The position numbers and the translations under genes were made by a program. This document shows, piece by piece, positions 21,667-32,571 of a stretch of 50,986 bases of DNA. This DNA is from Chytridium lagenaria (taxonomy: Eukaryota; Chytridiomycota; Chytridiomycetes; Chytridiales; Chytridiaceae), in contig JAHLKC010000197.1 of the NCBI GenBank assembly GCA_025449115.1, forward strand, positions 1 to 50,986, read 5' to 3'. The first letter of the stretch is position 1. The number at the start of each line of letters is the position of its first letter. Below the pieces are notes generated by a model. The model was given only the letters and a program-made list of their open reading frames with translations, did not search any database and was not told the origin of the DNA.

Positions 21667-23589
21667 TTATACTTTGGGTGCGAGTTGGAGAGATTGCGTG
21701 ATGGGTGGTGGGTCTACAGTGTGAGTCACTGTCACTTTTACTTGCTCTACGTTTCGAGGTGGGGTAATCGCGGATTCCGGTGGCTCCATATTTGACGGTA
21801 CATCCGTGGACACCTTCACCTTTATATCGTGCAAAACATCACTCAAAGAAGCCCCTACCACCTTCACCTCCTCAACATCCCGAGCATCACTCGCCTTAAC
21901 TTCCTCAACATCCCGCAGAACATCACTCACAGAACTCCCTACCACCATTCCCATCTCCACATCCCCTCCACCCCCAACCTCCTCCTTCCTCTCCACAATT
22001 CTCTTCAATTTATCCACACTCCTCATCAACCCCTTCCACCCACCCACCGTCGCACCTCTCACCTCCTCAAACACCAAAACCTCAAACACCTTCACCCTCC
22101 TCACCTTCCCCTTAACCGGCACAACAGCCTCCCCCCCCTCCTCACATTCCCCACAACAACCCCTTCCTCCACCCCGTCTCACTTGAGCCCTTACCACAAA
22201 AAGCGGTCGTCCCTCTTCATCTCTCCCCCCCAACACCGCCGTCTCAGGGATCGTATCCATGCTACAAGGGTGCCATGTCATTCCGTCTAGACTGGTCAGC
22301 ATCTCGTGGGGGTACGTGAGGGTCACGTTGACCGTGTCCCATGGGATGGATAGGATCCCGTCGATGCGTTTGAAGCCGGGGATGATGCCTTGACCGATTC
22401 GGGCGCGACAGATGTAAAGAGGGGTGCCGTCGAGATCGTGGCCGATAGGAGGGAGGGGATGTTGGAGTCAGTGAATGTAGACCAGTAGTTGACGTGTTCA
22501 AGGGTAGTGATGACGGTGGAGATTGTGTATTGTCTTTTTTTTGGACGTTAGAAAATAGTTTTAAGAAATCACTGATGTAAACCATCCAAAAGATAAAGTT
22601 TCTCACCTGCTCGTCAAAATCGTCCTCCCATCCTCCTCCAACACCACCTTCCCATCCCGTTTAACCACCAAACAACGGCCCCCAAAAGCCGGCATAGCTT
22701 CCACCTCAACAGGTGTCATCTCCCCAGGCTTCACCTCCTGAAACGCCTTGATCCCCAACTCTCTATATAAAAGCGCAACCAGCTCTGAACAAAAAATCTC
22801 CCCTTTTGCTTTCACATATGGATCCTGGATACGCAGAACACGGGGATGTATTTAGCGAATTGGGAACGGAGGTACATGAGGTTGTTGTAGAGTTTGTCGG
22901 AGGCGGCGGCGAATTGTTTGATAGGGGTGAGTGGGTAGCTTTTATATTTTAATTATTAGTATTTAGGGAGCGGGAAGTCGTGGGTACCTCCATCTTGAAT
23001 AGCGACGATGGAATTCCGTGACAATGTCTTTGACGCCATCGGGGTTTTCCTCTAACCGTCTCCGTTCGTCGGGATTAGGGGACACACGGCAACCTCTCCA
23101 CAGACCTCTTCAACTACTTTTGAGAACTCACGTATCTGTGGACCGAGGTGATAGCTCCCGGGTGAGACGGTATGATCAACAGGAGGGTTTTCGAGTCTAA
23201 GAAATGAAAGGTTAGCTTATTATAATGTGAAGATAATGAATTACATTCGAATCCGAGGAGTGAGCCGGAGAAGACGGATTCATAGATGTAGAGTTTGCCG
23301 GGCTCGAGAATGTCGAGGTCGAGGACTGTGCGGTCTACTAGGACGCCGGCGTGGCTGGGTTTGGTGGTAAGTAAGTTGGGTTTTTGTGGAGAACTTACGT
23401 CCAGAGTGCATGGAAGGGTTGAGTGAGCATAGAGATGACCTTGAAAAGTATGGAATTTAGGATGTTTAGACGAAAGAGGGAAGCCGATCACCTTTGTTCT
23501 TGTAACGGCACGGATGTATCTTGCGACGGCATCATCGCCTTAAATAAAACCAGGTCGAGTGGTTTGATCTGATGTCGAGATTCGAGCAT
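21667..23589 (-). CDS. YiiX/permuted papain-like (C92) hydrolase with C-terminal DM9 repeats
   Basis: From the ATG at 23589, IKPLDLVLFKG is the usual start of the YiiX/NlpC-P60-type circularly permuted papain fold. The catalytic His follows an intron in the strand HAGVLVDRTVLDLD, then YIYESVFSGSLLG. The catalytic Cys lies near 22790 in YVKAKGEIFCSELVALLY, followed by LGIKAF. This order (His before Cys) is the permuted one. After DGRTILTSR an intron joins in phase to QYTISTVITTLEHVNYW and two DM9-type repeats: GTPLYICRARIGQGIIPG then GRPLFVVRAQV with LEVLVFEE-like ends. DM9 proteins bind mannose in animals. The tail is Ser/Val-rich and ends LQLAPKV. Exon ends by splice signals include 23492, 23439-23399 and 23354-23245. 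Frame breaks lie near 23540, 23070, 22830 and 22435. Whether both halves are one gene needs a transcript; no stop or promoter-sized gap separates them. Confidence 0.6.
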
Positions 23590-25095
23590 CGTTTTTTGTT
23601 CTCCCTTCCTTTAATTGAAATGAGGTCTGATCCTAATGTGGATGTGGATGGATATGATGGGGAAGGGGAAGGGGATGACAGATGAGGTTTGGTGAAGGAC
23701 GGTTTTGCGGAGTTGTGTCTGCTCTTTCTGGTGCGAAGAAGGATTGAGCACAGAGGTTACACCGGATACAGGGTGACTTCTGTGACTTCTGTGAATCCGT
23801 CAACCGTCGTGACGTAACGTCGGCGGTGGGAGGTGGGCGGGGGAGGTGAGCGGAGCTGAGCCTGATGGATGATGCATGTTTCTATGAGGTGTTGATAGGA
23901 CGGCAGTTACGCGATTTGATCGAATGTCGATGATTCCAGTTCTGAAATCGATTGATGGGCGATCCATATGTTTAATAAAAATGACAGCTCCATCCCATCA
24001 TCTCAACACACATCCATCATCGCATCGCCTTAATCCCCAGCACATCCATCATCAGCACCCTTTTAACGCTCGATTGGGCGACTTTCCTCCCACATCAACA
24101 CGCCATTCCAGAAAGGAAGCAACCATGCGAGACATTTTCTCCAACGGATAAGATCACAACATCGGGGTATCCAGAAGCCGCAGAGCAGAGAGACAGTACA
24201 AAGATTCGCTTCTGTGTGATGATTTGGCGAGCAATGCCTCGGAGGAAACGGTAGAGACTGTGGATAAGCGTCAGGTATGAAGAAGAGGACGAGGCTTTCG
24301 TAGCTGCCGTCGACTTTCATCAAGTCCACGCTGAAAGATGTTTCTTCTTCCTTGATAAATTGAACGGTTGCGATTCGATACCTCAGTAGAGACTGCTTGA
24401 TGCAGATAAGGATGCAATTGGCATGGCCTTCGATGTATGCTGGGATGAACGGGGAACTGACGTGTATAATCGAAGAAACTCAGAAAGGATGCCTGTAGAC
24501 ATATGGAGGAGGTGTCATTTATGGTGGTGGAATGCAGGAAATTACCATCTCGGATCCCCTAATGCTTCAATTACCAAAGCGATACATCCGTTCTCCTTCT
24601 CGCCCATATCATCGAAGTTTTTAGTTTTATTCGATCACGAGATATTTTATCGGCATCCAGTACTCAATTTTGCATTGTTTTCTTTATTTCGCTATGTACT
24701 AGGACGTCGAAGTCGTTGCATCGTACACCGGCGGATCACGCGATCATCGTGGTATTCCGTGAGTATCTTCTCGCACTTTTCTTACTCCGCTTTTACTACT
24801 CTTTTCTCATTTGAAATTTTAACGTTTAATGGCTGTTGTGACATCGAAGTTTAAATTATGGGGAAAAAAAACGGTGGAAGGGGTTATTTAACGAATATCT
24901 TCAAATCGCGAGCCTCCTCACTTTCGCCTACGCAAATACCCGTTATCTCACAGCTACCATGAACATATCCTCAAATCCAGTCTCCGTGAAACCAAAAAGG
25001 CCTCACCAAGCTATTGCTTCCCGCTCCAAACCCAAAAATCGCCTCCATCTCGTACTTCCATTCTAACTTCGCACTTAAATCTAAGCACCCGACAG
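23590..25095. other. upstream region of the metallopeptidase, with possible subtilisin remnants
   Basis: About 1.5 kb hold no intact gene. 23590-23975 is the promoter side of the C92 hydrolase. From 23976 onward there are short stretches resembling the subtilisins at 9.3 and 13.8 kb, given as a separate entry. The 143-codon plus-strand ORF at 24423-24854 shows no known family. Confidence 0.4.
23976..24960 (+). pseudogene. Possible decayed subtilisin upstream of the metallopeptidase
   Basis: Twenty bases around an ATG at 23981 (TAAAAATGACAGCTCCATCC) are identical to those around the start of the subtilisin-metallopeptidase fusion. Further on, in order and orientation, come DVEVVASYTGGSRDH near 24700, which recalls VDVYVVDTG with the catalytic Asp lost, and LLTFAYANTRYLTAT near 24910, which recalls [15 protein letters not shown] after the catalytic Ser. 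About 140 bp later the metallopeptidase domain starts. The spacing is shorter than in the intact fusion. The first match is exact; the other two are weak. Confidence 0.3.
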
Positions 25096-26901
25096 ACGTG
25101 GTGCGTTTCAACGAGAATCCTTACCCTCCTCCTCTCATTCACACTCGCCACTACAACATTCGCACAGCTCTGCACTCCTATCCAACCAGCCACCAATGTC
25201 CCTACCCAATTCAACCTCAACACCCAATTCTACAAAAAGTACCTCCCAGGTCCGGCGGGCTCCCCATCGTCGGTTCAGCAATTGTGAAGGACGAAGCGTT
25301 ATACAGGTGCTCTCTTTCTATTTAATCCAAATCTCACCAATATTTTTTTAGAGCCCAATCCCTTTTATTTAAATTAGCCGAAACCATGGACGCAAGGATT
25401 TTTACGAGTATGGTTTCTGTCAATATTCGAAATGCGATCATGGCGGAGACAGAGGTCACGACAGATATTCCTGAACATTCAGATTTGACGCCAAAGGAAT
25501 TTTGGGATCAACGAGCACGAGGGCTGGGTTCGTAACTAAATTCCTTCTCCCATTTTCAATACTCCTCCTTCGACATTAGCCTAAACTGTACGACTATATA
25601 TAAACAGGAGCCACTCTCTGGCGACCCGCCGTCTCCGGCGCCGAAGAAAACCTCCTCTGCACCCCCGGAGACCGCTATAGAGGCGAGTGCATCCTCCTCC
25701 ACGAGCTCTCCCACAGCATCCAAGAATACGGCGCCAACGCGCTCTACCCGACGTTCCAATCTCGTCTCAACGCCGCCCACGCAGACGCCATTGCGAAAGG
25801 GTTGTGGAGAAACACGTATGCGGCGACAAACTCGGCAGAGTATTGGGCGGAAGGCGCGCAGAGCTATTTCAATTGTAATGCTGTTGCCAGGCCTGCGGAT
25901 GGGGTGCATAATGAAATTGGGAGTAAGTTATTCCTTTACCGTTCGCGATTATTTTCGAGTAACTTATTTTTTATTGATGGCCGCTTAGATAAGGAGCAAT
26001 TACGGGTTTATGACCCCGTTCTTTTTGGACTTCTTGATGAAATATTTCGTGGGGCTTCTTACGTTTATTCTTGTGACGCCAAACCTGCTTGTGATAGAAT
26101 CATTATTCCAAGTCCATCCCCAAGTCCATCACCAAGCCCGAGTCCGAGTCCGTCTCCTTCTCCAAGGCCGAGTCGAGCCCTAGTCCATCCCCAGTCCATC
26201 CCCAAGCCCAAGTCCGTCTCCATCTCCATCTCCAAGACCGAGTCCGAGCCCTAGTCCATCCCAAGTCCATCCCCATCACCAAGTCCGTCTCCAAGGCCGA
26301 GTCCGAGCCCTAGTCCATCCCCAAGTCCATCCCAAGCCCAAGTCCGTCTCCATCTCCATCTCCAAGACCGAGTCCGAGCCCTAGTCCATCCCCAAGTCCA
26401 TCCCCATCACCAAGTCCATCTCCAGGCCGAGTCCGAGTCCTAGTCCGTCTCCAAGTCCATCACCAAGGCCGAGTCCGAGCCCTAGTCCGTCGCCCAAGTC
26501 CATCACCAAGGCCGAGTCCGAGCCCTAGTCCATCTCCAAGTCCATCACCAAGTCCATCTCCAAGGCCGAGTCCTAGTCCCAGCCCATTCCAAGTCCATCA
26601 CCAAGTCCATCTCCAAGGCCGAGTCCGAGCCCTAGTCCGTCTCCACCAAGTTCGAGTCCATCTCCACGGCCGAGTCCGAGCCTAGTCCATCTCCAAGTCC
26701 CAAACCGAGCCCAACTCCAAGTCCCAGCCCCAGCCCAAACACCGGTTGCTCCCACAACGTCTGTACAACAGGTACCAAGCTCCTTCCAACCTGCAGCAAG
26801 TGTGCAAAAGACGTGATAGCCTATGACGCGTATTGTACAATGTACGCGTGGGATTCGCAGTGCGTGTTTTATGTGGGGGTGTTTGTGGGATAAGGTGTTG
26901 A
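25096..26901 (+). CDS. Secreted HExxH metallopeptidase with Pro-Ser linker and cysteine module
   Basis: A hydrophobic signal sequence ([17 protein letters not shown]) is cut before [15 protein letters not shown]. No ATG is in frame just upstream, so the true start is unresolved; 25096 marks where the signal-like reading begins. Conserved blocks are [53 protein letters not shown], zinc motif [34 protein letters not shown] and [20 protein letters not shown]. The HExxH His pair plus Glu of EYWAEG would make a gluzincin-type centre; I cannot place it in a named peptidase family. Introns follow KDEALYR, ARGLG and NEIG. A 210-residue Pro-Ser linker leads to the cysteine module ([20 protein letters not shown]). 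Its first six cysteines are in frame, but a base missing near 26878 makes the frame end at 26893. One base later the last two cysteines and a stop at 26901 are present. Another frame break lies near 25256. Confidence 0.75.
26105..26735 (+). repeat. Pro-Ser linker repeat of the stand-alone metallopeptidase
   Basis: Tandem units such as CCGAGTCCGAGCCCTAGTCC and CCATCTCCAAGTCCATCACC code (Pro-Ser)n with some Arg and Lys. Unit order is more scrambled than in the 60-bp array at 10.2-11.2 kb, and several one-base slips change the frame. Confidence 0.88.
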
Positions 26902-27015
26902 AGTTATTATGTATATTAAGGGTATCAAATATACAATGATCGTATGTCTCTTCTTATGTGATAATATCGTTTAGCTAAAGCTCGCATAGGATATCTTACT
27001 TTCTCATCAAACCCC

Positions 27016-27902
27016 TCAACCACCCCGCGACCCGCGCCTCGTCACCATCCCAACCCCCCACCTCCCAACTCCTCTCACACCCCCCGAAACTCCCTTCTTC
27101 AACACCCCAAAGAAAACCCTCCGAAACGCAAATCTCGGTGGTTGATGCACCAACCGACTTTTCAAGCTCACCGCCTCTGATTCCACGAAATACAATCTCA
27201 AAGCCTCGATCGGTGCGCTGGCGATAATAGCCAACGTGCCTCCCAGTGTCCCTGCGATAGCGGATTGCGACCAATCAGGGAATTGACGGACGTGCGGGAA
27301 GATGACGTCGGAGAAGGCGTAGTAGAGGGATACGAATGGAGCTGTTGTTGCTATAATGGAACTGATGGTGCGAGGGTTGTAGAGACCGCGTAGACCAAGG
27401 GTTTTTGCGGCGGAGAGGTATGAGGTTGAAGGGTTGGCGGACATGTGGGTTTGGAGCGCGAGAAAGGGGGATAGGAGGAGGGATTCTGTGGCTGTTGCGA
27501 GGATACCTGATGTGAAAGATATGGAGAATGTGGAGGGTGGGATGTGGGAGGTGATGAGAGAGCGGGCGAATTCGTATGAAGCCATGAGGAGACCTGTTGC
27601 TGGTGCTCTGGAGATGGAGACGCGGGCGAGGTCTTTTAGAATCTCGTGAGTTGGGATAGAGGGTTTGAAGGAAACTAGGTTTCGAGGTGAGGGTGTGGTG
27701 GTGGAGGAGTATGGAGGGGACGGGTGAGGAAGAGGGTGGGGTGTTCAATTGGGTAGAGGATGACCTCGCAGATGAAACCTGCTGCTGTTCCACATGCCAG
27801 AGTGTCGATGAGGGAGGAGGGGGAACCAGGTTTCAGGGGTGATGTAGTGGGAGAGGGTGAGAATAGTTGAGATGAGGTAGGTTGTGTTGTGGAGGGAGAC
27901 AT
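27016..27902 (-). CDS. Mitochondrial carrier-like membrane protein
   Basis: The start MSPSTTQPTSSQLFSPSPTT precedes LIDTLACGTAAGFICEVILY-PIEHP, which has the first-helix pattern of mitochondrial carriers (small residues, then Px[DE] followed by basic residues). Later repeats are visible as FTSGILATATESLLLSPFLALQ and TLGLRGLYNPRTISSIIATT and FVSLYYAFSD, then AIAGTLGGTLAIIASAPIEALRLY, again with P-x-[DE]. Six helices fit the length of about 295 residues. The Px[DE]xx[KR] signatures are degenerate, so transport activity is uncertain; the closest general type would be the S-adenosylmethionine or amino-acid carrier group. A frame break of one base lies near 27720, between repeat 1 and the stretch PSIPTHEILKDLARVSISRA. 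The gene converges on the metallopeptidase with about 115 bp between stops. Confidence 0.65.
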
Positions 27903-28441
27903 CAGGAATGAAGGGTCAGTGGATTTTGTTTACGATGATGAGGACATGCACAACTCCAGTAATAAATAGTGAGGTAAGGAGTTGTCACCAAGATTCACTA
28001 TGACTCCATTTGCTGAATGGATCCGAACGCAAACCGCATATCGAAAGTCTTGACGTGACGTATGTCGACTTCGCGAGGTATCGCTGGATCTCTGATTATT
28101 AACTGTGATAAACTCCGTTGACGCGCGCTTAATTTCTTATTAATCAAATCCACAACTAATTAAGTATAAAAGTAAGACATTATTAAATTATTAAAGTCTT
28201 TACAACATCAGGGAGAGAAACCCAAAAGAGAACAAAATAGTTGACGCCAAAAAAGCGCACCAAAAAGAGAGCGAAAGAGGGCTTCAGCGAACATCATAAC
28301 GAAATCGCATGATAACCGAGAAAAACTTGTAAAAAGAATAACTTGAAACATGGTATCTGACTTAAAGCTCCAAAAAAGAAACAAAAACCGGCCCCCAAAA
28401 AAGTGAAGTTATATGGGCAAACCAGCCCACTGCCTATAGAT
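27903..28441. other. intergenic spacer
   Basis: It contains the promoter of the carrier gene and the 3' flank of the carboxypeptidase, which is transcribed in the same direction. It is A-rich, and no gene is seen. Confidence 0.45.
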
Positions 28442-30462
28442 TCACCACCACAATGCCAGCAACAGTGCCATCCAAACTCCACCCCATCCCAACCCCTTGG
28501 AAGCCGAACTCTTCTTCCCCTTCTCAACGCCCTCAGCCTTAATTGACCCATTGTAATACCCCTCCATAAATCCCCATAACGCTTTCAACCCTTCCACCGT
28601 CTCCTCCCCCGTCGCCTTAATCATACTCTGTGGCAACTCAAACCCATAAGTCCCATCATCTCTCAACTCCACCGCAAAGCTAAACGTAACGTTGGCAACG
28701 CCATAAGTCCAATCAATGGTGTTCCCGGAAGCCGGGTAGATGGTATTGCACGCATCACCCGACACGTAGGTTGTGCCGTAAAGGGATTTCAGGGATGTTG
28801 TAATGAGGGTTGCGGCGCGGGAGAGGAGGTCGAAATCGGGGATGGGGGTGTTGCAGAGAGGGTGTTGGGGAAAAGCCAGAGTTGGGAGTAGGAGTGGAAG
28901 TCAATATAGGAGACGACGTTGGGGAGGGATTGGATATAGGTGGAGAGAGCTTTAGATTCGGGGGAGGAGAAGGAGGATGGGCCTGAAAAACAAATAAGTG
29001 TTACAATATACTTCAAAAAACCGCTTGAACGAAATGTAATTGAGTGTAGAGGAGTAGGATCAAGATAGAAAGAAACGAAAGATGTCTCAGAAAGTTTAAA
29101 GGTGTAAATCCTTTTTCTCCAAGTCTCTAGCTTAACTCAATGCCAAACCACAAAAACAACAACACTAAAAACTCACCATGATACGTCTGCGAGCAAGGTC
29201 ACTACTTGCCCCAGCGGTTCCCCAGTTATACCCAAAATTTCGATTAATATCAGTCCCAACACAACTGCTTCCCTCATTCCTCTGTCGATTTTTTTCCGCC
29301 AAAACCTGTCAACGGTTCGACTGTAATTGTAGCCGTCGACATTGAGAATTGGGATGATGTGGAAGGTGTAGAGAAAGCGGGAAGGGGAGATGTGGTGAGA
29401 TGATGGGCTATGTAGGTGACGACTGCTGGGGAGATCCATTCGCTGCGAAGAGGGGTGGATAATTAGTAATCACCAAAGGAGGTTTAAAAACTTGCCAAAG
29501 AAAATTAAGATGGAAAGGCATGACATGACATAGACAATATGACGTGTAGAAAAGTGAAAATAAAAAACATAAACTGAAAGTGCGAGAGCAGGAAAAAGTC
29601 CACCGAAGCACAAACAAGAAGTCTTTGTAAAAAAAAACGCAAAGAAGAGGGACTTTGCTGATCATAAATCGCTCCGCAATTACAATCTTCATGTAACAAA
29701 AATAACACTTCAACTCACCGAGCGTGTATCCCCCCATGCATGACAACCGTCCTCGTCCCATTCCCAATCTTCACTCCTGGGATATCACTCCCTTCAGCCC
29801 GATTTTCCCGATGCTCACCTTCTGCACGCCCTCCAACCCCTCCCAAAAAACTCCATCGTGGTATTCAAGTCCCTGTAATCACCGAAAAAATCACTGGATG
29901 CTGGAGTTGAGGTCTTTGCGGCGAGGTCCGAGATGGAGTTTGAGGTCTGGGATGCGAAGGGTTGTGGGGGAGGGCGAGGAGGGATGTGAGGGAGGGGAGG
30001 GAGGAGGAGGGGATTCCTGTTGCGGGTTAGTGGTAAATCGGAGAAGGAGTGTTACATTATGTCAATGGTGTTGGTATGTCCGTGACTCCATTCATCGATG
30101 CCGAGACTCGTTTTCATAAGTCTAGAAAGGTTAGTGCCATTATAACATGGGCAAATAAAGCATATACCTCTAGTGTGTCTTGGATAAACTGGAGTTCGGA
30201 GGGTGTAGAGGGTGTGAAGCGGTAGACTTTGTAATCGGCGTACTTGTCGTTCATGGTTGAGATGGGATTGTTGTCGGTAGTTTCTATGTCGTTTGTGGTT
30301 AAAGGGGGATTGTCATTGATAGTTGCGATGGGGACGTTGTCGATAGTTGCATTGGGAGTGTTTGCGATGGGCTTCGATTGAGGTGTCATCAACAGGGAAT
30401 GGGGATGCATGGATGGTTAAGGAGGATAGGAGGAGCACGGCTAAAGCCTTGAAGCCGACCAT
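28442..30462 (-). CDS. Zinc carboxypeptidase of family M14A, probably GPI-anchored
   Basis: It removes C-terminal residues from peptides outside the cell. The start [20 protein letters not shown] is a signal peptide. The propeptide contains [20 protein letters not shown]. Zinc ligands are in [19 protein letters not shown] (H-x-x-E) and the later [11 protein letters not shown] (His). The substrate-binding [11 protein letters not shown] and the loop [18 protein letters not shown] are typical, and the catalytic Glu is in [13 protein letters not shown]. The end, [20 protein letters not shown], is a Ser-rich site followed by a hydrophobic tail, as for GPI attachment. Introns with good signals interrupt the gene after DTLE (donor at 30167), inside the HAR-E motif, and after QTYHG. 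Single-base breaks are found near 30360, 29300 and 28860. The intron between about 29440 and 29720 is unusually long (roughly 280 bp). Confidence 0.85.
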
Positions 30463-31612
30463 GCTTGGTTAAATGTGAAGGCAAGGGATGGTGATGATGA
30501 TGTGTCTATTGCGGTCTATTCAGTTTAGAGACCGTCGCTTGAACAGAGACGGACAGGTGAGAATGAACAACCTTGTACAAAGACAGCGGCAAGGCAGAAA
30601 TAGACCACACGGTTTCCAAGGTGTCCAGGTGCGACCGCGTGACAAAACTAATAAATAAAAACTTTGGTCGCGGGCTCTTTTTCTTTCCAAAAGTAAAAAA
30701 ATATCTAGTTATATAAGCGTCGATCTATAACTTGACGAGCAATTCCAACCGAGCTGTTGTTAACGGCCACATAAGGCGCGCCGACAACGGCAAACCACAA
30801 CTTCGTTTAGGAACTACTGATTGCCTTACGGAACGGACGGGAGTTCGAATTAACAAGCTATTCACCAGCTTCGACGAGGCAAGCGACATTGGACACAATG
30901 ATACGCAGTTGCATAGGTGAGTTAAGGTAGATGGTAGCATATCGACGTTAATTTCTTTACTCTGCCATTCTAACGCACCGCAGGATCATTAAGTCTATCT
31001 ATACAATTTTTTTAATTCCAATCCTTCTTTTTTGCGCCCTTGAGCATCGCCGAAAAAGTATACGCAAACAACCCCTCCAATTTATTATGTTGCAAGATGG
31101 CTTTTTTTTTTATCTCTTTCTTTAGCTTTGGCAACGAGAAACTTTTTTTTTTTACGGTGACCTTAATGACTCCCATTTCTAATGGTGACACCATCAGTAT
31201 ATTTTCGTCATTCGCCACCCGTCTTAAAACGGCCGTCATTCCCAACCCATCACAGACCCTGGCATTCACTTATAACCCTCGTTCTCTGCTGTATCTCATC
31301 ATTCACTCTTGACTCTATCCACAGTCTATCAGTAGCATACCTTGCATTCCATCATCTTGGGGCAACAGTTTGGTGGAGGCACAGCACACCATCAATCACC
31401 GCTTGGTGCTCTGTAAAGGTTTGTAAAACATTCATATTTGGCTCTTCTCACTCAAAGTCCCTGCTACGGGTAAATCGAGGGCTAAATCGAAGCATCTTAT
31501 TGCACAACTTCTTTTAATAGGCATCCCTATACCTTCCGTCGTTACATCCTCACTTCTATCGACTCCATCTTGCATCCGCCCATCGAAACGCCCTTATCCC
31601 CTTAACGACATC
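30463..31612. other. divergent intergenic region
   Basis: This is about 1.15 kb between the divergent carboxypeptidase and Yippee genes. The stretch 30720-30990 is less AT-rich and open on both strands for about 65 codons, without a recognisable product. Poly-T tracts lie at 31100-31115 and 31143-31155. No tRNA or other RNA gene could be folded by eye. Confidence 0.4.
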
Positions 31613-32147
31613 ATGGGACTCATCCACCGTCTTTTCTTAGACGAAGAAGGCTACTCCAAAGTCTATGCATGCACAGAATGCAAGACACATTTGACGCATG
31701 CCGATTGCCTCGTTTCAAAGGTATGGGGTCTCTTTCGCCATTTCTCTCTCTTATAACAAAAAGGCGTTTACTGGGCATCTCGGGAAAGCTTGGCTGTTTA
31801 GAGAGGTCTATAATGTTCACTTGGGACCGTCTTGTAATCGAAATATGACGACGGGGTTGCATACGGTCAAGGATTTGACGTAAGAGCCATGCATAATGTC
31901 ATATGAGACTGATACATTTTATATTAGATGCCGAAACTGCCGTAACGTTGTGGGGTGGAAATACGTGAGTTTTCTTTCCCTTTTCGAACAACTTAGATCT
32001 CCTAAAACCAATTTTTTTTTTCTCGTATATTTCTTGCTTACGCCTTTGTTTGTTCGTGTATAGGAGAAGGCATTTGAAGAGCAGCAAAAGTACAAGGAGG
32101 GGAAATTTATCCTTGAGAAGACGCTATTGTACGAGGTTACGGCGTAG
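31613..32147 (+). CDS. Yippee/YPEL zinc-binding protein
   Basis: Yippee proteins are small, conserved zinc proteins of eukaryotes, linked to the spindle or centrosome and to ubiquitin ligase-type scaffolds. Four exons (31613-31720, 31764-31879, 31928-31964, 32064-32147) join without a break into about 114 residues, the usual family length. The two CxxC zinc pairs are in YACTECKTHLTH and TCRNCRNVVGWKY. Between them the YPEL signature reads GHLGKAWLFREVYNVHLGPS, then TTGLHTVKDL. The end has the standard AFEEQQKYKEGKFILEK. In this window it is one of the few genes with no frame break, which makes it a useful control for the splice rules used here. Confidence 0.95.
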
Positions 32148-32571
32148 AAAAGCACCTCAAACGCTGAATCTTTACAATCTGGTCTTACTGCATGCTCTCG
32201 TCACGTTCATCACCCTTTTTTTGGTTTCCTTTATTAGTGTTTTAAGTATTATCTCACTCTTTGCTTATTCCTGTCGTTTCTTATTTTTTTTTTGGAAAAC
32301 AAACCCTTCGCTCACAAGCTTTTCCTGTTTTTCTTATGATGTAGTTTGATCCCCTCCCCGCTCTTTAGCATCTTGTTGCCCTCGCTTTAAGCCCTCTGTA
32401 TTTACTTTTTTTATCACTAGTTTTTGCATAAACCTTCAAACGGTTTTCAAAGTCCATTTAAACCACTACTATCAGTATGCGCCGGAATCGGAGTTCCAAA
32501 ATGGGTCCCCATTGTAACACCTCGATCCCCACGATTGTTACACGCATTTTTTCAGTTAGAAAAACGCGAAC
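32148..32571 (+). other. intergenic spacer
   Basis: T-rich 3' flank of the Yippee gene and promoter of the phosphatase. Nothing else is seen. Confidence 0.45.

Noticed and set aside
24423..24854. 143-codon plus-strand ORF
   Set aside because: No recognisable domain, a composition like intergenic DNA, and it overlaps the suspected subtilisin remnant in another frame.
30960..31000. GCAGGATCATTAAG, similar to the 3' end of small-subunit rRNA
   Set aside because: Only about a dozen bases fit and no rRNA sequence flanks it.
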